A stretch of 64,000 bases of DNA, taken from the NCBI GenBank assembly GCA_025677825.1, contig JAIXMO010000028.1, forward strand, positions 339,248-403,247. Direction: 5' to 3'. This DNA comes from Helicostylum pulchrum (taxonomy: Eukaryota > Mucoromycota > Mucoromycetes > Mucorales > Mucoraceae). The notes below the pieces were generated by a model. It ran no database searches, was not told the origin of the DNA, and saw only the letters and a program-made list of their open reading frames with translations. The position numbers were made by a program, and so were the translations under genes. Below, piece after piece: positions 1 through 11,056 of the stretch (its first letter is position 1; every line of letters starts with the position of its first letter).

Positions 1-770
1 GTAAGAACGTTGTATCTTTCCCTAAAAAGCAAAGAGAATTAGCTTTATTGACAGCTGCCGAATGGGATGCTCAAACCAAGAACTTGAAGGCACATACTTT
101 GCCTTTGGTAAGCTATTACTACTAAAATGGTGTGCGTGTAAAATTAATGCTCTTTTTGTATTGTATTTTTGTGTAGACCTCAATTGTTGCTCGTGCTATC
201 GACGGTTTCGACCCTGTTAATGCAGAAGATCCTACTGTACGAGGAGCTGTCATTGACAAATTAATGCATTATTTCGATACGGATGCTATTTGTTACCATG
301 AAGAATATCCCCCTATTTTAACTGATCTTCAAGATAAATATTGGAAGCCAATTCTTTCTTGGACTGAAAAGAACTTTGATGTCAAGATTAATACTACAAC
401 CGACATCTTTGCCATCACTCAACCTCAAGAAACCAAAGATAAATTTAGAGCTGTTATTGAACAAATGAATCCTTTAGAATTATCTGCTTTTGAAAAGGGT
501 GTCATGAGCTCAAAGAGTTTCTTGATTGGATTTGCCCTTGTGCATAAGGGTGTCTCTGTTGAAAATGCTGCTTGTGCCGCTCAAGTTGAAATGACTGCTC
601 AAATGGATCGTTGGGGAGAAGTTGAAGACAGTACGTTTTTATTTGTTTGTTTTTTATTATTTTATTTTCTAACCCTTTTCTTTTAAATAGGTCATGATGT
701 CGAACGTGAATATATTAGACAAACACTTGGTTCAGTAGCAATTTGTTTATTGGATAAACATCAAGGTTAA
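1..770 (+). CDS. ATP12: ATP12, mitochondrial F1-ATPase assembly chaperone (5' partial)
   Basis: Assembly chaperone that binds the F1 alpha subunit in the mitochondrial matrix (family knowledge). The window opens inside the gene. Frame starts at base 3, and exons 1-107, 177-630 and 691-770 join in frame. Visible family motifs are FPKKQRELALLTAAEWDAQ, the segment LPLTSIVARAID and, near the end, FLIGFALVHKGVSVENA with EYIRQTLGSVAICLLDKHQG. The conserved core and the C-terminus are complete; the mitochondrial presequence lies upstream of the window. Introns are 69 and 60 bp. The gene converges on the CBS-domain gene, with stops under 100 bp apart. No internal stop is seen. Confidence 0.93.
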
Positions 771-857
771 AAAAAAGAAAGAAAAAATTTGTACTTGTAT
801 ATATATATAAAAAAATAAACAGAAAACTTTGAAGTGTATATTTTTTATTTCTTTATT

Positions 858-1989
858 TTAAAAGATGGAAGGAGGACTTTGGGCGCATAAAAGTCCCATG
901 ATATCAGACATGGTCACAACACCAATCACTTTCTTAGAGTGTTTGGACTCCAATATCCAAACGCGATGCGTATCTTCTTTCATCATGATATCAATAATTT
1001 GTTTCAATGCTATATCAGGTGTAGCAGTAGCAGGAATAATATGATTTGTAGTAATCTACATAATTTTTTTATTAGCGTGATGTTATTAATTTATGCGTGC
1101 ATATATGTTTACCTTAATATAATCTTTACAAGGAAGTGTCAATTGACCAATATTTTCCAAATTAGCACTTGGTAAATCTTCCACACTAAGATCACCTTCA
1201 TATTCTCCTTGTCTAATTTTAATTATATAAATTAGTGTCTGCACGCATAATAATATTTTTTTGTTTTTTGTTTTACTGGTTAATAACAGGGACACCACTA
1301 AGGTTTTTTTCAGCCATAAGACGATACACATGTAAAGCAGTTTCTGTATCTTGTACAGTCACTAATTTTTGGTTGGAAATTAAATTCAAGTCCTGTACTT
1401 GTTTGTCCAAATCAAGTAAGCCCGAAACTGAATCTGGGTGGTTGACAATATGTCGAATGATGTCCGTCTGAGATAAAAGCCAAGGATTTTTCAACTCATC
1501 ACTAAAGTTTACTACTAACGAACGATGTTTACCAGAAGCAAAAGCACGCAAAGTCTATTTTTTATACATTTAAATATATATATAAAAAAAAAACGGTTAC
1601 AAAAATAAGTAAATAAAAAAAACGCGCGTTTTTTCTTTTTTTCTTACCTCGATTAATTTATCTTTACGATCCATTTTATGCATTCGATAACTTTCTCTAT
1701 CACTATCTAAACCCAAAACACGTTCAACCGGGTCTTGTAATCTTAATTTCTCCTTTTCGATTGACCCTTGGTTTTGCCCGACAAGATACAGCAAAATATC
1801 AAACAAGTTGACAATACATACTACTTCCGTGTTGTTATGAGAAAAGACAGGCAGTGACGTGATTTTGTTGCTGGACATTTTGTTTAAAGCCGTTTGGATA
1901 GATACCGTAGGACTTACTGCAATTAAAGCAGGTTTGCTTTCTGCTAGGCTTAAATCAATAGGCCGAAGTTCAGTAATAATACCAGACAT
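858..1989 (-). CDS. CBS-domain protein (four CBS motifs; AMPK-gamma/SNF4 or PV42-like)
   Basis: Four exons read from 1989 down to 858. Exon 1 is 1648-1989 and exon 2 starts at 1554. Exon 3 begins near GEYEGDLSVEDLP, and the last exon carries ALKQIIDIMMKEDTHRVW. Each CBS unit shows the usual pattern of a functional strand then a helix, for example SIQTALNKMSSNKITSLPVF, ALHVYRLMAEKNLSGVPVIN and VIGVVTMSDIMGLL. CBS pairs bind adenine nucleotides in AMPK gamma and related regulators (family knowledge). I cannot decide between a true SNF4 subunit and another four-CBS protein, so no symbol is given. Start is the ATG of MSGIITELRP; no upstream in-frame Met was seen. Confidence 0.8.
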
Positions 1990-2763
1990 TTTTTATTTTT
2001 TTGGTTATATGAGAAAAAAAAAAGAGTTAACGGAAAAAAGAAAGAAAGTGCTTTTTTTTTTATTTAAAAATGCGAAATCTCTCTCTCTCACACACTGCTT
2101 AAATAACCATACATCAAGAAAGTCACAGATTAGTTATTTCTTTCCTTCGTATCTAGTTTTCATTTACATCTGAGTAAGTTCTATTGCATGAAACACAATC
2201 ATCCATGCTAGGAGTAATATCTCAATTAATTTGCAGTGCTCTATTTTTGTCACAGCCCGTGCCATAGTTGCCTATTTTATCAATAACTGGTATTTCATTA
2301 CGATCAACACAAGTTGATCACGCTTTTGCTAGGATCGTGTTTATATAGTCATATCTAGACAGATGATTTCAATAATCTATTACAAACATTGAAATGCTTT
2401 CTTAAAAGGTTCCACAGCAGGTGTTGTAATTGTTAACACCTGGATCATCAAATCTAGAATAGATGTGAACCATCTTGGTACTCCCTGTCAACGCCTGTCA
2501 GTCGCTACTGTCTTTCAATTGGGTTTTTATATGTATACAACAACGAACCTGAACGGAAAAAGACGCAGCATAATTTTAAAGCGATATTTGTGTATTCTAC
2601 ATACAAAGAAGTGTATTAACTACAAATCACAAAAAATGAGATTTAAGATTATTTTTTTATTTATTTATTTACATTAATAATAAACTATAACATTTATAAA
2701 CGAAAAGGAATTGATTCAAGACATCGTAATTGTATTTTTGTATGTATGAATTACCTTTTGGTA
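1990..2763. other. Intergenic, no gene seen
   Basis: AT-rich spacer between the divergent CBS gene start and the decayed transposon gene. It contains a CT run near 2080 that may belong to the CBS promoter or 5' UTR. I found no reading frame with codon bias or a recognisable domain. Confidence 0.5.
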
Positions 2764-5700
2764 TTACTCGCCATCGGTGGTAGGCCTTGCAATGTCTCTT
2801 TTAAGGAAAGCAACGGCGTTTTTGTTAAATTGCTCAGTATCGCATTGGCTGGCTTTTGGGGAAAAAACAGAGAAAGTGACACCAAAAAGAAACATGGCAA
2901 GCCCAGATAAACCAATGACAAGGGAAGACAACACATCACGTCCGTGTGTCGCCTGTCCGGCTTTTATCGAAAACATTCTTCATTATAACAAACAAATATA
3001 CCATTTACAGATTTGTTTTGGTACCTGTAGTTCTAGTAGGATGAAAGAGTTTCCCGAAACAAAAAATACAGGTCTGGGAGGAGTTGTGTTCATTTGTTAT
3101 ACACATAGAAGTGTAGAGACTATGGTTTTTTTTTTTTGCTTCCAAGGATCTCCTTGTACCGCGTGACCTTTAATGGTCGATCCTACTCCGTATCCCCTGT
3201 CACCGACAAACATTATCGGAAGAGACTTATTGCCCGAAGTAACATAACTACGCTCTTTGGAACAAAGTTTATCTACATATTTTCTCTTCTGTAATTCTTG
3301 TGTTCTTCTTCGCTTTACTTGTTTCGTACTGTAATAGAATCCTCGAAGTTTTTCACTTGCTTCTTTTCTTTTCTTATAAAATTTTCAACATCATTGATAT
3401 GATAATTTTATTTCGCCTTTTAACTTGTTCTCGAGATTCTGAATTTCTCTTCCCAAAACAATCTTCTTTTTTTACTTCTTTCTAACTTTTCACTTGATTT
3501 TCTCTGCCCATTACCATAATCAATATCTCGGGAGTAAATCTTGAACGTATTAGAAATTTTTACGAAAGGCGGATCCTCGATAATATTTGGCCCTATTTAT
3601 TTTTTAATAAGAAAATATCATCCATCGAAATATGAACTTACCCGTTTCTTCCTGATCTAAGATTCTATATACATTATATAGATCCAGTGTAAACTCAAAT
3701 CTTTTCAATGAAAACCTTCCAGTTTCTGTAATAGTACAAAAGCCATTATATGTTCCCGAGAAAGTAACTTCATTTGATTCGATCAATTCTTTATCTACAG
3801 TAAGATTTTCTGTATTATTAATACACTTGTAATTGTTTTTATCGATAATACGTTTCTTAGGTTCGGGAGATACCAGATGCGATTTTTGGTTAAATGAATA
3901 AATTCTCGTCCGTATTATTAATAACGCTTCTTTTGTATCACTGATTTTCTTATACAACCCATTTCTTGACTTTTTTTGCTCTTCGATTTTTTTGTACAAA
4001 TCTTGATTGGTCTTTAATCGATTATCTCTTGATATATTCTCCTGCGAACGTACCCATTGACATTTTAAGTGGCGAATGTTATAGCGAGCCTGGATATCCT
4101 TTAATTCAATGTATAGCGCTCGTAGTTGGACTTTTAAATCTTCTGCCTCCTGTCCCATGTCTTTTATTTTAGCTTCTTGATCATCAGTGTACTTCTTTAC
4201 CCGGTTTTTATTAGTATTTACATTCCCGGCCAGAGTAACGGTATTGCCAGCTACTTTTTTAATTAGAGAACCTGTTATTCGTACTGTTTTTACTCCGGGT
4301 AATAGCATCATATTGTGACAAAACTTTAAACCGTGAGAAGATACTATCTTTTAAATTTTTTTCATATCAAAAAAAGAACTGAAAATAACATCTTTTAATT
4401 CAATAGCTGTTTCGCGGCAAATAATAGGGTTTCCATCAAAGTCATAAGTTCCATGGGACGTTGTAGATTCTGTGCACAAAACATTGAAAATATAGACGGT
4501 GCATCGATTTTCAAACAATGTAAAGTACTTGGTTTAGGTGTAGGCAGTACTGATACACAAGATTTTTCATACCTGGTATACTTCTTTAAATCATTAACCA
4601 TCAGTATAAATGGAAGTTGATATGCGGTATTGTAACAGTTTTCTTTTTCAGGTATGTATAACATTATGAAATTTGCGATCAGACAACATATATCTATTTC
4701 TTTTCTTGTAAATGCAAGATGCGAAATATCACCAAGTTCTTCGGCGGTGATTCTCCCATGGAACTTGAATATAGCTTGACGTAATATCAATCTTAATACA
4801 GTTACACGTCTTCTTAGTGCATCTAAATTAGATATACTTGGTGATTCTTCCTCTTTTTCCGTAGCACATTCTAATATTTTTTCATCTAACTCCAAATATG
4901 ACGCGTCGTCATCAGGATCAATATCAGCGGAAGAAAAATTAGTAGCAGTAGCTCTCTAAGATATAATTAAATATGTAAGTGTTAATGATAATACAAAATA
5001 GTATATAAAAATAAAAATATCTACCTCACGAGTTAATACGTTCGAATATATCTCTATTCTTTTATTACACCGATTTGCCTTATCGGCCCATTTTTACTTG
5101 TTTGGTACGTCGCATTCTAACTTTTTGATATACTTCTTTTATCATTTCCTTTCATTTTTAAACAGTTGTCTTTTACCATTACGAGATTTATTGATGATAC
5201 TAATATAATTATTGGAGGTTTTTTTTTTTTATGCTTGCTTATATCCATTTCCTTCTTTTTTTCGAGGTCTATCTTCTTTTTAATAATATAAGCTTTGTCC
5301 CTTTGCTCGCGTGCAGGAGCTAGATGTATCTTCAGTAATATATCAACTAAACGGTTTAACACTTTGGTAGGTCTTTTTCCATCCTACCACATATTTTCGA
5401 AACTTATAATGTATTTAGAAAAAGCCATCTTCATAGCATATGGATCGGTGGTTGTCATACTTGGTAAATCTCTAGGAATAAAATGAAGAAACGATGCATA
5501 GAAAGGACAACTTTTCAACGGGCCTTCTTTTAATCCTTGCGGGCCGAAATAAGTGGAGTGACTGAAGATGAGATTTAGTAAAAAGACGACTGAAGTCACG
5601 TTCCAGTGATTTTTGCTCCAGACAACTATAATCCAAAGGAGGCGGTAAAAAAAAACACCACTATTTTCTTTTAGCTGGTAATTTGGTGGGAGAACGTCTT

Positions 5701-6396
5701 GTAATTTACGACCACTTCTTTGTTGGAGTTTAATATCGTCATCTTCTTTCACAAAAGTAGAAGTCTTTAATAGTGTTGTCATTTTATATTGTTGCTTGCT
5801 AAAATCAATAATGCAATCTGTAGCTAAAGTAAGCTTTTCTTCAAGAGTTTTCATAAACGCTTCTTTTATGTCTTCAGGTAAATCACTTCTGATTAAACTT
5901 AAAAAAGAAGCACTGCAAGTTCTAATTTCTTGGTCTTCTTCATTGTCCAGAACGTCTTCTTCATTGTCCACCGTACCTTTTAAAGTTTTATTCGACGTAT
6001 TGGAAGATGATGGATCTTTCTGAACAATACTCAGAGTGGAAGTTTCAGTTTATTTTCAGAAATCTCTCTATTTCTGTTGCACGAGCACCAGTTATTGTTC
6101 CTCTATCCAATTTTTTCTTGTTTAAACATATATTTTTCAGTTCGTTTAAATCACTTCCGGAATCTATGCAACCCTTCACAGGCGTAAAAAGGCGTTCTTT
6201 CATCGCCAGTTTGAAATGCTTCCATGAATTGTTTTTCGTCCTCTAAGGTTTTGGACTTCTTGTTGTCAGTTCCACTCTCTGATTCCGAATATGTAGCTAC
6301 ATTTCTAGCTCTTTTACGGCCTTTCCCCCTCCAGCTTGGAACTTTATTGACTTTTAAAGCATTGTATTCCGTGTTTCGCTGTCTTTTTTTTTTCAT
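2764..6396 (-). pseudogene. Decayed OrfB/TnpB-Fanzor-like transposon gene (element A)
   Basis: Reading on the minus strand, pieces of one large protein appear in order across several frames: an N-terminus rich in Lys/Arg (start 6396), acidic and helical segments at 5971-5384, a segment at 4895-4395, then 4311-3604 with a coiled region and the motif FSGTYNGFCTITETG, which sits where RuvC-I is expected. Downstream come FVGDRGYGVGSTIKGH near 3200, NEHNSSQTCIFCFGKL near 3060 (RuvC-II Glu plus the first zinc-ribbon Cys pair) and GRDVLSSLVIGLSGL near 2920 (RuvC-III Asp). That order is the TnpB/Fanzor order (family knowledge; assignment is inference). At least four stops or frame changes break it, for example near 3120 and 3010, so it is not functional. 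The position expected for the RuvC-I Asp is Tyr. Boundaries and terminal repeats were not found. Confidence 0.65.
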
Positions 6397-6573
6397 TACG
6401 AAGTAAGCGGTTTCTTGCTAGTAAAAAAAAAATAAGGGGATTTTTTTCTGATTAGTTTTCTCCATTCGCATTAATAAATCAAAATGAGTTTAAATATTCT
6501 GTTTTACTGATCCCTCCTTATAAGGAAGTCTTATTTACCTATTAACTTTATAAATTACTCGTACTTATTGTAT

Positions 6574-6965
6574 CAGAATGTATCAGCCCACACCTTATGA
6601 TTATATCCGTATCACTCTTAAAGCACTTCCTGCTGCATCTAAAAGCACTTCCTGCTGCATCTAAAAACACTACCATTGTTTAAATTCAAAACGGTCTTGG
6701 TGTCAAAGAATCCAATACGGACAGATTTCCCAATAAACCCGTGTTTTGTATTATTGCATACATTGGTACATTTTTTAAAAAAAATCCTGGAAAGTTTACT
6801 ACCGATGGTAGGAAAGCGTCATATTACCAAGGCCGACTCTGATGAATAATGTCAATAATTTTCTGAACTTTTAATGAAGGGCGGCGTTGATGTTCAATTT
6901 TTTTATGATGTAGAATGCAAAAGTTGTTTTGATAAAAGAAACTTAGCCAGGCACGGAATTTAAAG
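6574..6965 (+). pseudogene. Ketopantoate reductase (ApbA/PanE family) remnant
   Basis: Fragments in the + frames read YDYIRITLKALPAASK, then IQNGLGVKESNTDRFPNKPV, IIAYIGTFFKKNPGKF, and later LLMKGGVDVQFFYDVE. This matches, in order, the family pattern of a strand before the loop, the NGLG motif, the AYIG strand, and the GG-x-D segment ahead of the catalytic domain. The N-terminal NAD(P)-binding Gly loop and the C-terminal half are missing, and stops and frame changes interrupt it. A 21-bp tandem duplication (about 6619-6660) lies inside. It abuts the 5' side of element A, so insertion may have disrupted it, which is inference. Confidence 0.55.
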
Positions 6966-6977
6966 CCATATAATTGG

Positions 6978-7135
6978 AAAAAATGAGGTCTCATTCGCTT
7001 GAGACCCGTTCAGCAAAATACTTCAAGTATTTTTTAAAAACACAGTAACTTCAGTGAAAATACTTGAAAATACTTTTTATATAAACCTCGGTGGTGAAAA
7101 GTACTGTAATTTTTGAGACCTGAGGTCATTATACC
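6978..7135. repeat. Imperfect inverted repeat
   Basis: A left arm containing gaggtctcattcgcttgagac and aaaatacttcaagtattt is mirrored by a right arm containing aaaatacttgaaaatacttt and gagacctgaggtcatt. The match is patchy, so this may be a degraded MITE or hairpin. No target duplication is clear. Confidence 0.3.
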
Positions 7136-7956
7136 GCCATAAAAAAGTAAAATATCTTTTTTTTTTCTTTTTTTTTTATGCAAATGTCATAAATCTTTTT
7201 TTTGGTGTTGGATAGTAAAAAAGAAACAAGATTAGAATTAAGCTATAGTTGCACAGCATGGTATTTCAAGGTAAACAAATGTTTGTGTTTATAAAAAAAA
7301 AAGACAAAATTGAAACGAATTAGTTGAAACGAAACCCTCTTTTTCTTCTCTCCGGTCACGGGTATAAGCAGAAGCGATATGTATGCAATACAACTCTAAA
7401 GGGTTTTACAAATAGGGTTAAAAGCAAAACCTTTTTTTTTTCCCCTTTTTTTTTTACTGTATCTTGTGAAAGAGAAACCATTCAAACATTTTATTGGCTA
7501 AAAACATGACTGGCAGGTTTTTTTCTCCCCATATTTTGGTTCCAAAAAATTAGCTAAACGAAAAAGATTTAATTATCGACTTATTAACAACTCTAAAATT
7601 GTTGTCCATTGTTCAATTTACAAGAAAAAAAACTTGCGACTTTATCCGAATTCAAACAAGTAAGGGAAAAGGCAGGCACTTTCTAAAACCGGTGGTTTTT
7701 TTTATTTTTTTATTTTTTATTTTTTTTTATTTTTATTTTAAAAAGCATGTTTGGTACTGCTTACTAAAAAAAAAAAAAGATAAAAAAACGCTTATAAAAA
7801 AAAAAAAGCAATTGCTCTCTCTTCTTTTTTCTTCTTCTTCTTCTGTATACAAAAAAATTTCCTTCTTGTTTTTATATATACAAGCTTCTTTTTTCAAATA
7901 AACAAAAGCTTTCCACCTACTAAAAAAAAAAAAGAAGAGGTTATATATATATAAAA
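7136..7956. other. Intergenic, low-complexity upstream region
   Basis: Dominated by A and T homopolymer tracts and short CTT repeats, with TATA-like ttatatatatat directly before the ATG at 7957. Probably the promoter and 5' UTR of the PAQR gene. Reading frames here are low-complexity artefacts. Confidence 0.5.
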
Positions 7957-9407
7957 ATGGAAAACCTACTTACAATCCAACCTCAAAGTTCACTACACAA
8001 TGAATCACTCGACCTTGAAGATTTTTTCAAAGATAGTCTCGAACCCCTGATGAAGAAATTCAAGTATAGATTATCACAACATGTCAACAGTTCCGGCATT
8101 CAAAAATACACACTTACAAAAGTCAACAAGGCTTATTGTTTACTAGAAAGCCTTGGGCAAGAATGGGAAGAACGCAGAGAGAGAGCAATAGAGATTAAAC
8201 GTCAAATCCTTAAAGATATTAAATTACATGATACTAGCTGCTTAATGACTCCTCCTGATCTGGTTAGCGCCATGCTCGAGTTATCTAAAAAGTATCATGA
8301 GCTTGATTTAGATAATAATAGCGAAATGTTGGATAATACCATTGATGCCTTCTTGATAAAGATTGAAGAATTAGATGAAAAGATATCTGATACTTTAGAT
8401 AGCGTTGACAAGATGCGTGAACGAGTAGAAGAACAACTTATTAAAGTTGCTGGTGTAGCTAATGAACATATTGATAAATTAAAGTTTGCCATGTCATTTG
8501 GTACCAATCGATTATTGATGTATGACGAACTTCCTGGACCTTGGCAAAGTAATGAGGTATTGTATATTTAATGTTATACGAAAAAAAAAAATATTTTTTA
8601 TAACGCAGTTTTCGGTGAAATTAGTATATCCGAACTGGCTACCGTTTTTTGGATTCAGCCGCCGATTGTTGGTATTCACTCTTCTATTTACATAATGAAA
8701 CTGGTAACATTTGGACCCATTTATTGGGCTTTGTCGCACTATTTGCTATTGGAACATACGAATTATTCTTTTCAGGCATCATGAATGGTACTCCCATGAG
8801 TGATCGTGTGGTATTCTTGGTATTTTTCTTGGCTGCTTGTAAATGTTTAATGTGTTCTACTGTTTGGCATACATTATCTGGTATCAATAATCTTAAAGTA
8901 TATCGTCAAGTTGCTTGCTTGGACTATGTTGGCATCTCGGTTTTAATCTGTGCTAGTATCATGCTTTGCGAATATTATGGATTCTATTGTAACGATGTTG
9001 TCCGAAACACTTATATTACTGGTACCGGTACTTTAGCTGTAATTGGTGTCAGCATGCCATTTCAAGCTTGGTTTGATAGGCATGAACGTAGATGGCTTCG
9101 TATTGCTTTCTTTATCGCATTGGCTTCATCAGGTGCTATTGTCATCGGCCACTTGGCTGTAGTGCGTGGTGCTTATACTACTTTTAGTTGGTTAGCACCT
9201 GTATTTAAATCCATCGGTTGTTATTTGGCTGGTGTTGTTATCTACGGTAACCAATTCCCTGAAAAGTTTTGGCCTGGTAAATTCGATCATTGGGCTCATT
9301 CTCATCAATTCTGGCATCTGTTTGTTTGCGGTGGTATTTGGTTTCACTATCAAGCTGCTCTTCAATTCGCTTTTACAAGAGAAGAGTTTGGCTCTTGTCA
9401 AGCTTAA
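7957..9407 (+). CDS. PAQR/haemolysin-III family receptor, IZH3-like
   Basis: Two exons, 7957-8556 and 8625-9407, join between the motifs PGPWQSNE and YIRTGYRFLDSAADCW to give a 460-residue protein. The N-terminal 200 residues are helical and soluble. The C-terminal part is a seven-helix PAQR domain with LHNETGNIWTHLLG, STVWHTLSG and HWAHSHQFWHLF, which carry the Ser/Asp/His zinc-site signature. Fungal IZH proteins sit in internal or plasma membranes and affect zinc and sterol balance; yeast Izh3 has a comparable soluble N-terminal extension (family knowledge). The 68-bp intron has a clean GT...AG. Start chosen at the first ATG after the TATA-rich leader. Confidence 0.9.
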
Positions 9408-9487
9408 AAACAAAAAACAAACCACAACTAAATTGTACCCTTTATTTATTATTAACCTATTATTCCCCCCTCCCCTTTTTCTCTCCT

Positions 9488-9580
9488 TACACACTCATTG
9501 AGATTTTCGGTTTTTTAAAAGCTAATGGAATTTGAACATTTTGTTCATAAAACCTTCCTATTTGGGGATGGGCAGTTCTC
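9488..9580 (+). repeat. Dispersed 93-bp repeat, copy 1
   Basis: About 90 percent identical by eye to 50320-50411 in the same orientation, starting tacacactcattgag and ending near cagttct. It lies 80 bp beyond the PAQR stop codon, probably in its 3' UTR or terminator region. It encodes nothing obvious. Confidence 0.8.
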
Positions 9581-9673
9581 TCCTTTCTTTTTTTCGCAAA
9601 ACCCTCTTTTTTTCACTTATATTATTTTATGTAGAAAATAAAAAACCACTCTTGCATATATATTTTTATTTAA

Positions 9674-10955
9674 TTAAATTAAAGATATCCTAGTACGAAC
9701 TAACCCACCACGAAAGTTTTTCATTGGTTGAGGTAACTGTTGTAACCTTCTAAACGCTTCATAAATATGTTCTGGTAAGATGGGAGTTTGTTCTGTACTT
9801 GGCAAAGAAAATAAACCATTACTGTCCGAATCTGGAGAACCCGGAGTTTCCTGGTTTTCTTCATCATCCGAACCGGCGGCCGATGTCTCCATATCTTGAG
9901 GCGTTGATACTGTGCCATCAGCAGAGGTGACAACAACTGCCGCATTATTATTATTGTTAGCAGGTGTAGTTGCATTTTCATCCTCATCTTCTCGCTTTCG
10001 TTTTTGAGAACCTAACCCATTTGGTTCATCTTCTTTTTTACCAGCTGCTTCCATCAAATCACGTTTGATTTTAATTGCAGTCATGGTCAGTTTAGACACC
10101 ATCTCGTACGTTAAAAAGCCTAAACTATCAACAATATCGTCATTGGGTTTTACTTCTACAAATGAACTCATATTAGCCCATTCTCTAAATCGTTTACTCT
10201 TTCGGTATGTAAATGACGCTTGACGGCATTCGGAATAGTGAACGTATTCTTCGCGTGTCATAACGCGTGTTACATCGTCCGCGTCTTTTAAACGTTGAAT
10301 AGAATCGTTGTATGCTTCCAGCTCGTCTTCGTCTTCAGATTCGTCGTCTCCGTTTAATGATTTAACTATCACGTCAGAGAATTGGTTGACTAGCTCCCAA
10401 GGTAGCTTTATAATACTTCTATGTAATTTTCCTTTTTTTTTTTTTGGTTTGAGTTTGAGTATGAGTTTTTTTAATATGCTTGGTTATTGTTTTACCTGTG
10501 TTGGTTTCTTCTACTACATCTTCTACTTGATCTCCTGATGCGTCTTTAGCGTTTTTTCGAACATCTTTCCAACTTAAAAAAGATCGCAACCGATTCACTT
10601 TGGCTCGATCGTGTCGCATCAAGAAAATTAAATCTTCGGCACTAAGGTATCTGGAGCTTCGACGACTAGCTTGCGCTGTAGCTTGTATGATCTAATATTT
10701 GTTGGCGTACGGTTCACGTGAGTAACTGGAGAAAAAAATTACTTACGATTTCAATGACTTGTGATCGAACAATGTCTTCGACAAGTAAAGTTGATTCTTG
10801 TAATGGGTCTGCTACTTCCCCAAATACAAACATCATTTGTTGAATTTCACTTTGAAAACGATATTTTGACTACATTTTTTTGTTTGTTTAGTTAGTAGAG
10901 AATGATGAAAGAAGAATATAAAAGTGTATCATACTCTTTTTGCTTCCAAAGCCAT
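9674..10955 (-). CDS. SPT3: SPT3, SAGA complex histone-fold subunit
   Basis: Spt3 links the SAGA coactivator to TBP. Exon 1 (10935-10955) encodes only MALEAKR. Exon 2 (10747-10869) has YRFQSEIQQMMFVFGEVADP and exon 3 starts at 10691 with QASRRSSRYLSAEDLIFLMR and RSFLSWKDVRKNAKD. The last exon has IIKLPWELVNQFSD and later FLTYEMVSKLTMTAIKI, then an acidic tail. These are the two histone-fold halves in the expected order. The last junction is best placed at an AG inside an A-run near 10433, which restores frame from NTG to KLHRS. It is followed only 100 bp away by the bromodomain gene on the same strand. The acidic and Asn-rich linker (about 9780-9990) is not conserved in the family. Confidence 0.9.
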
Positions 10956-11056
10956 TTTTTTTTGATATATATATTTACAAGTGTGGTTAAACAGAATGAA
11001 AAAAAAAAAAAAAAAAAAGTAATGGAGGCTGTATTTAAACCCAGTGTTTATTTATT

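Noticed and set aside
2764..2976. Stand-alone 70-residue single-pass membrane peptide
   Set aside because: It is the C-terminal exon of element A; the preceding exons and the paralogous end at 13.8 kb explain it.
2764..6396. Element A as a working nuclease gene with many introns
   Set aside because: Stops and frame changes interrupt the conserved zinc-ribbon and RuvC-II region without plausible splice sites to remove them all.
7599..7901. 100-residue Phe/Lys-rich frame before the PAQR gene
   Set aside because: It is made of T and A homopolymers with no conserved feature.
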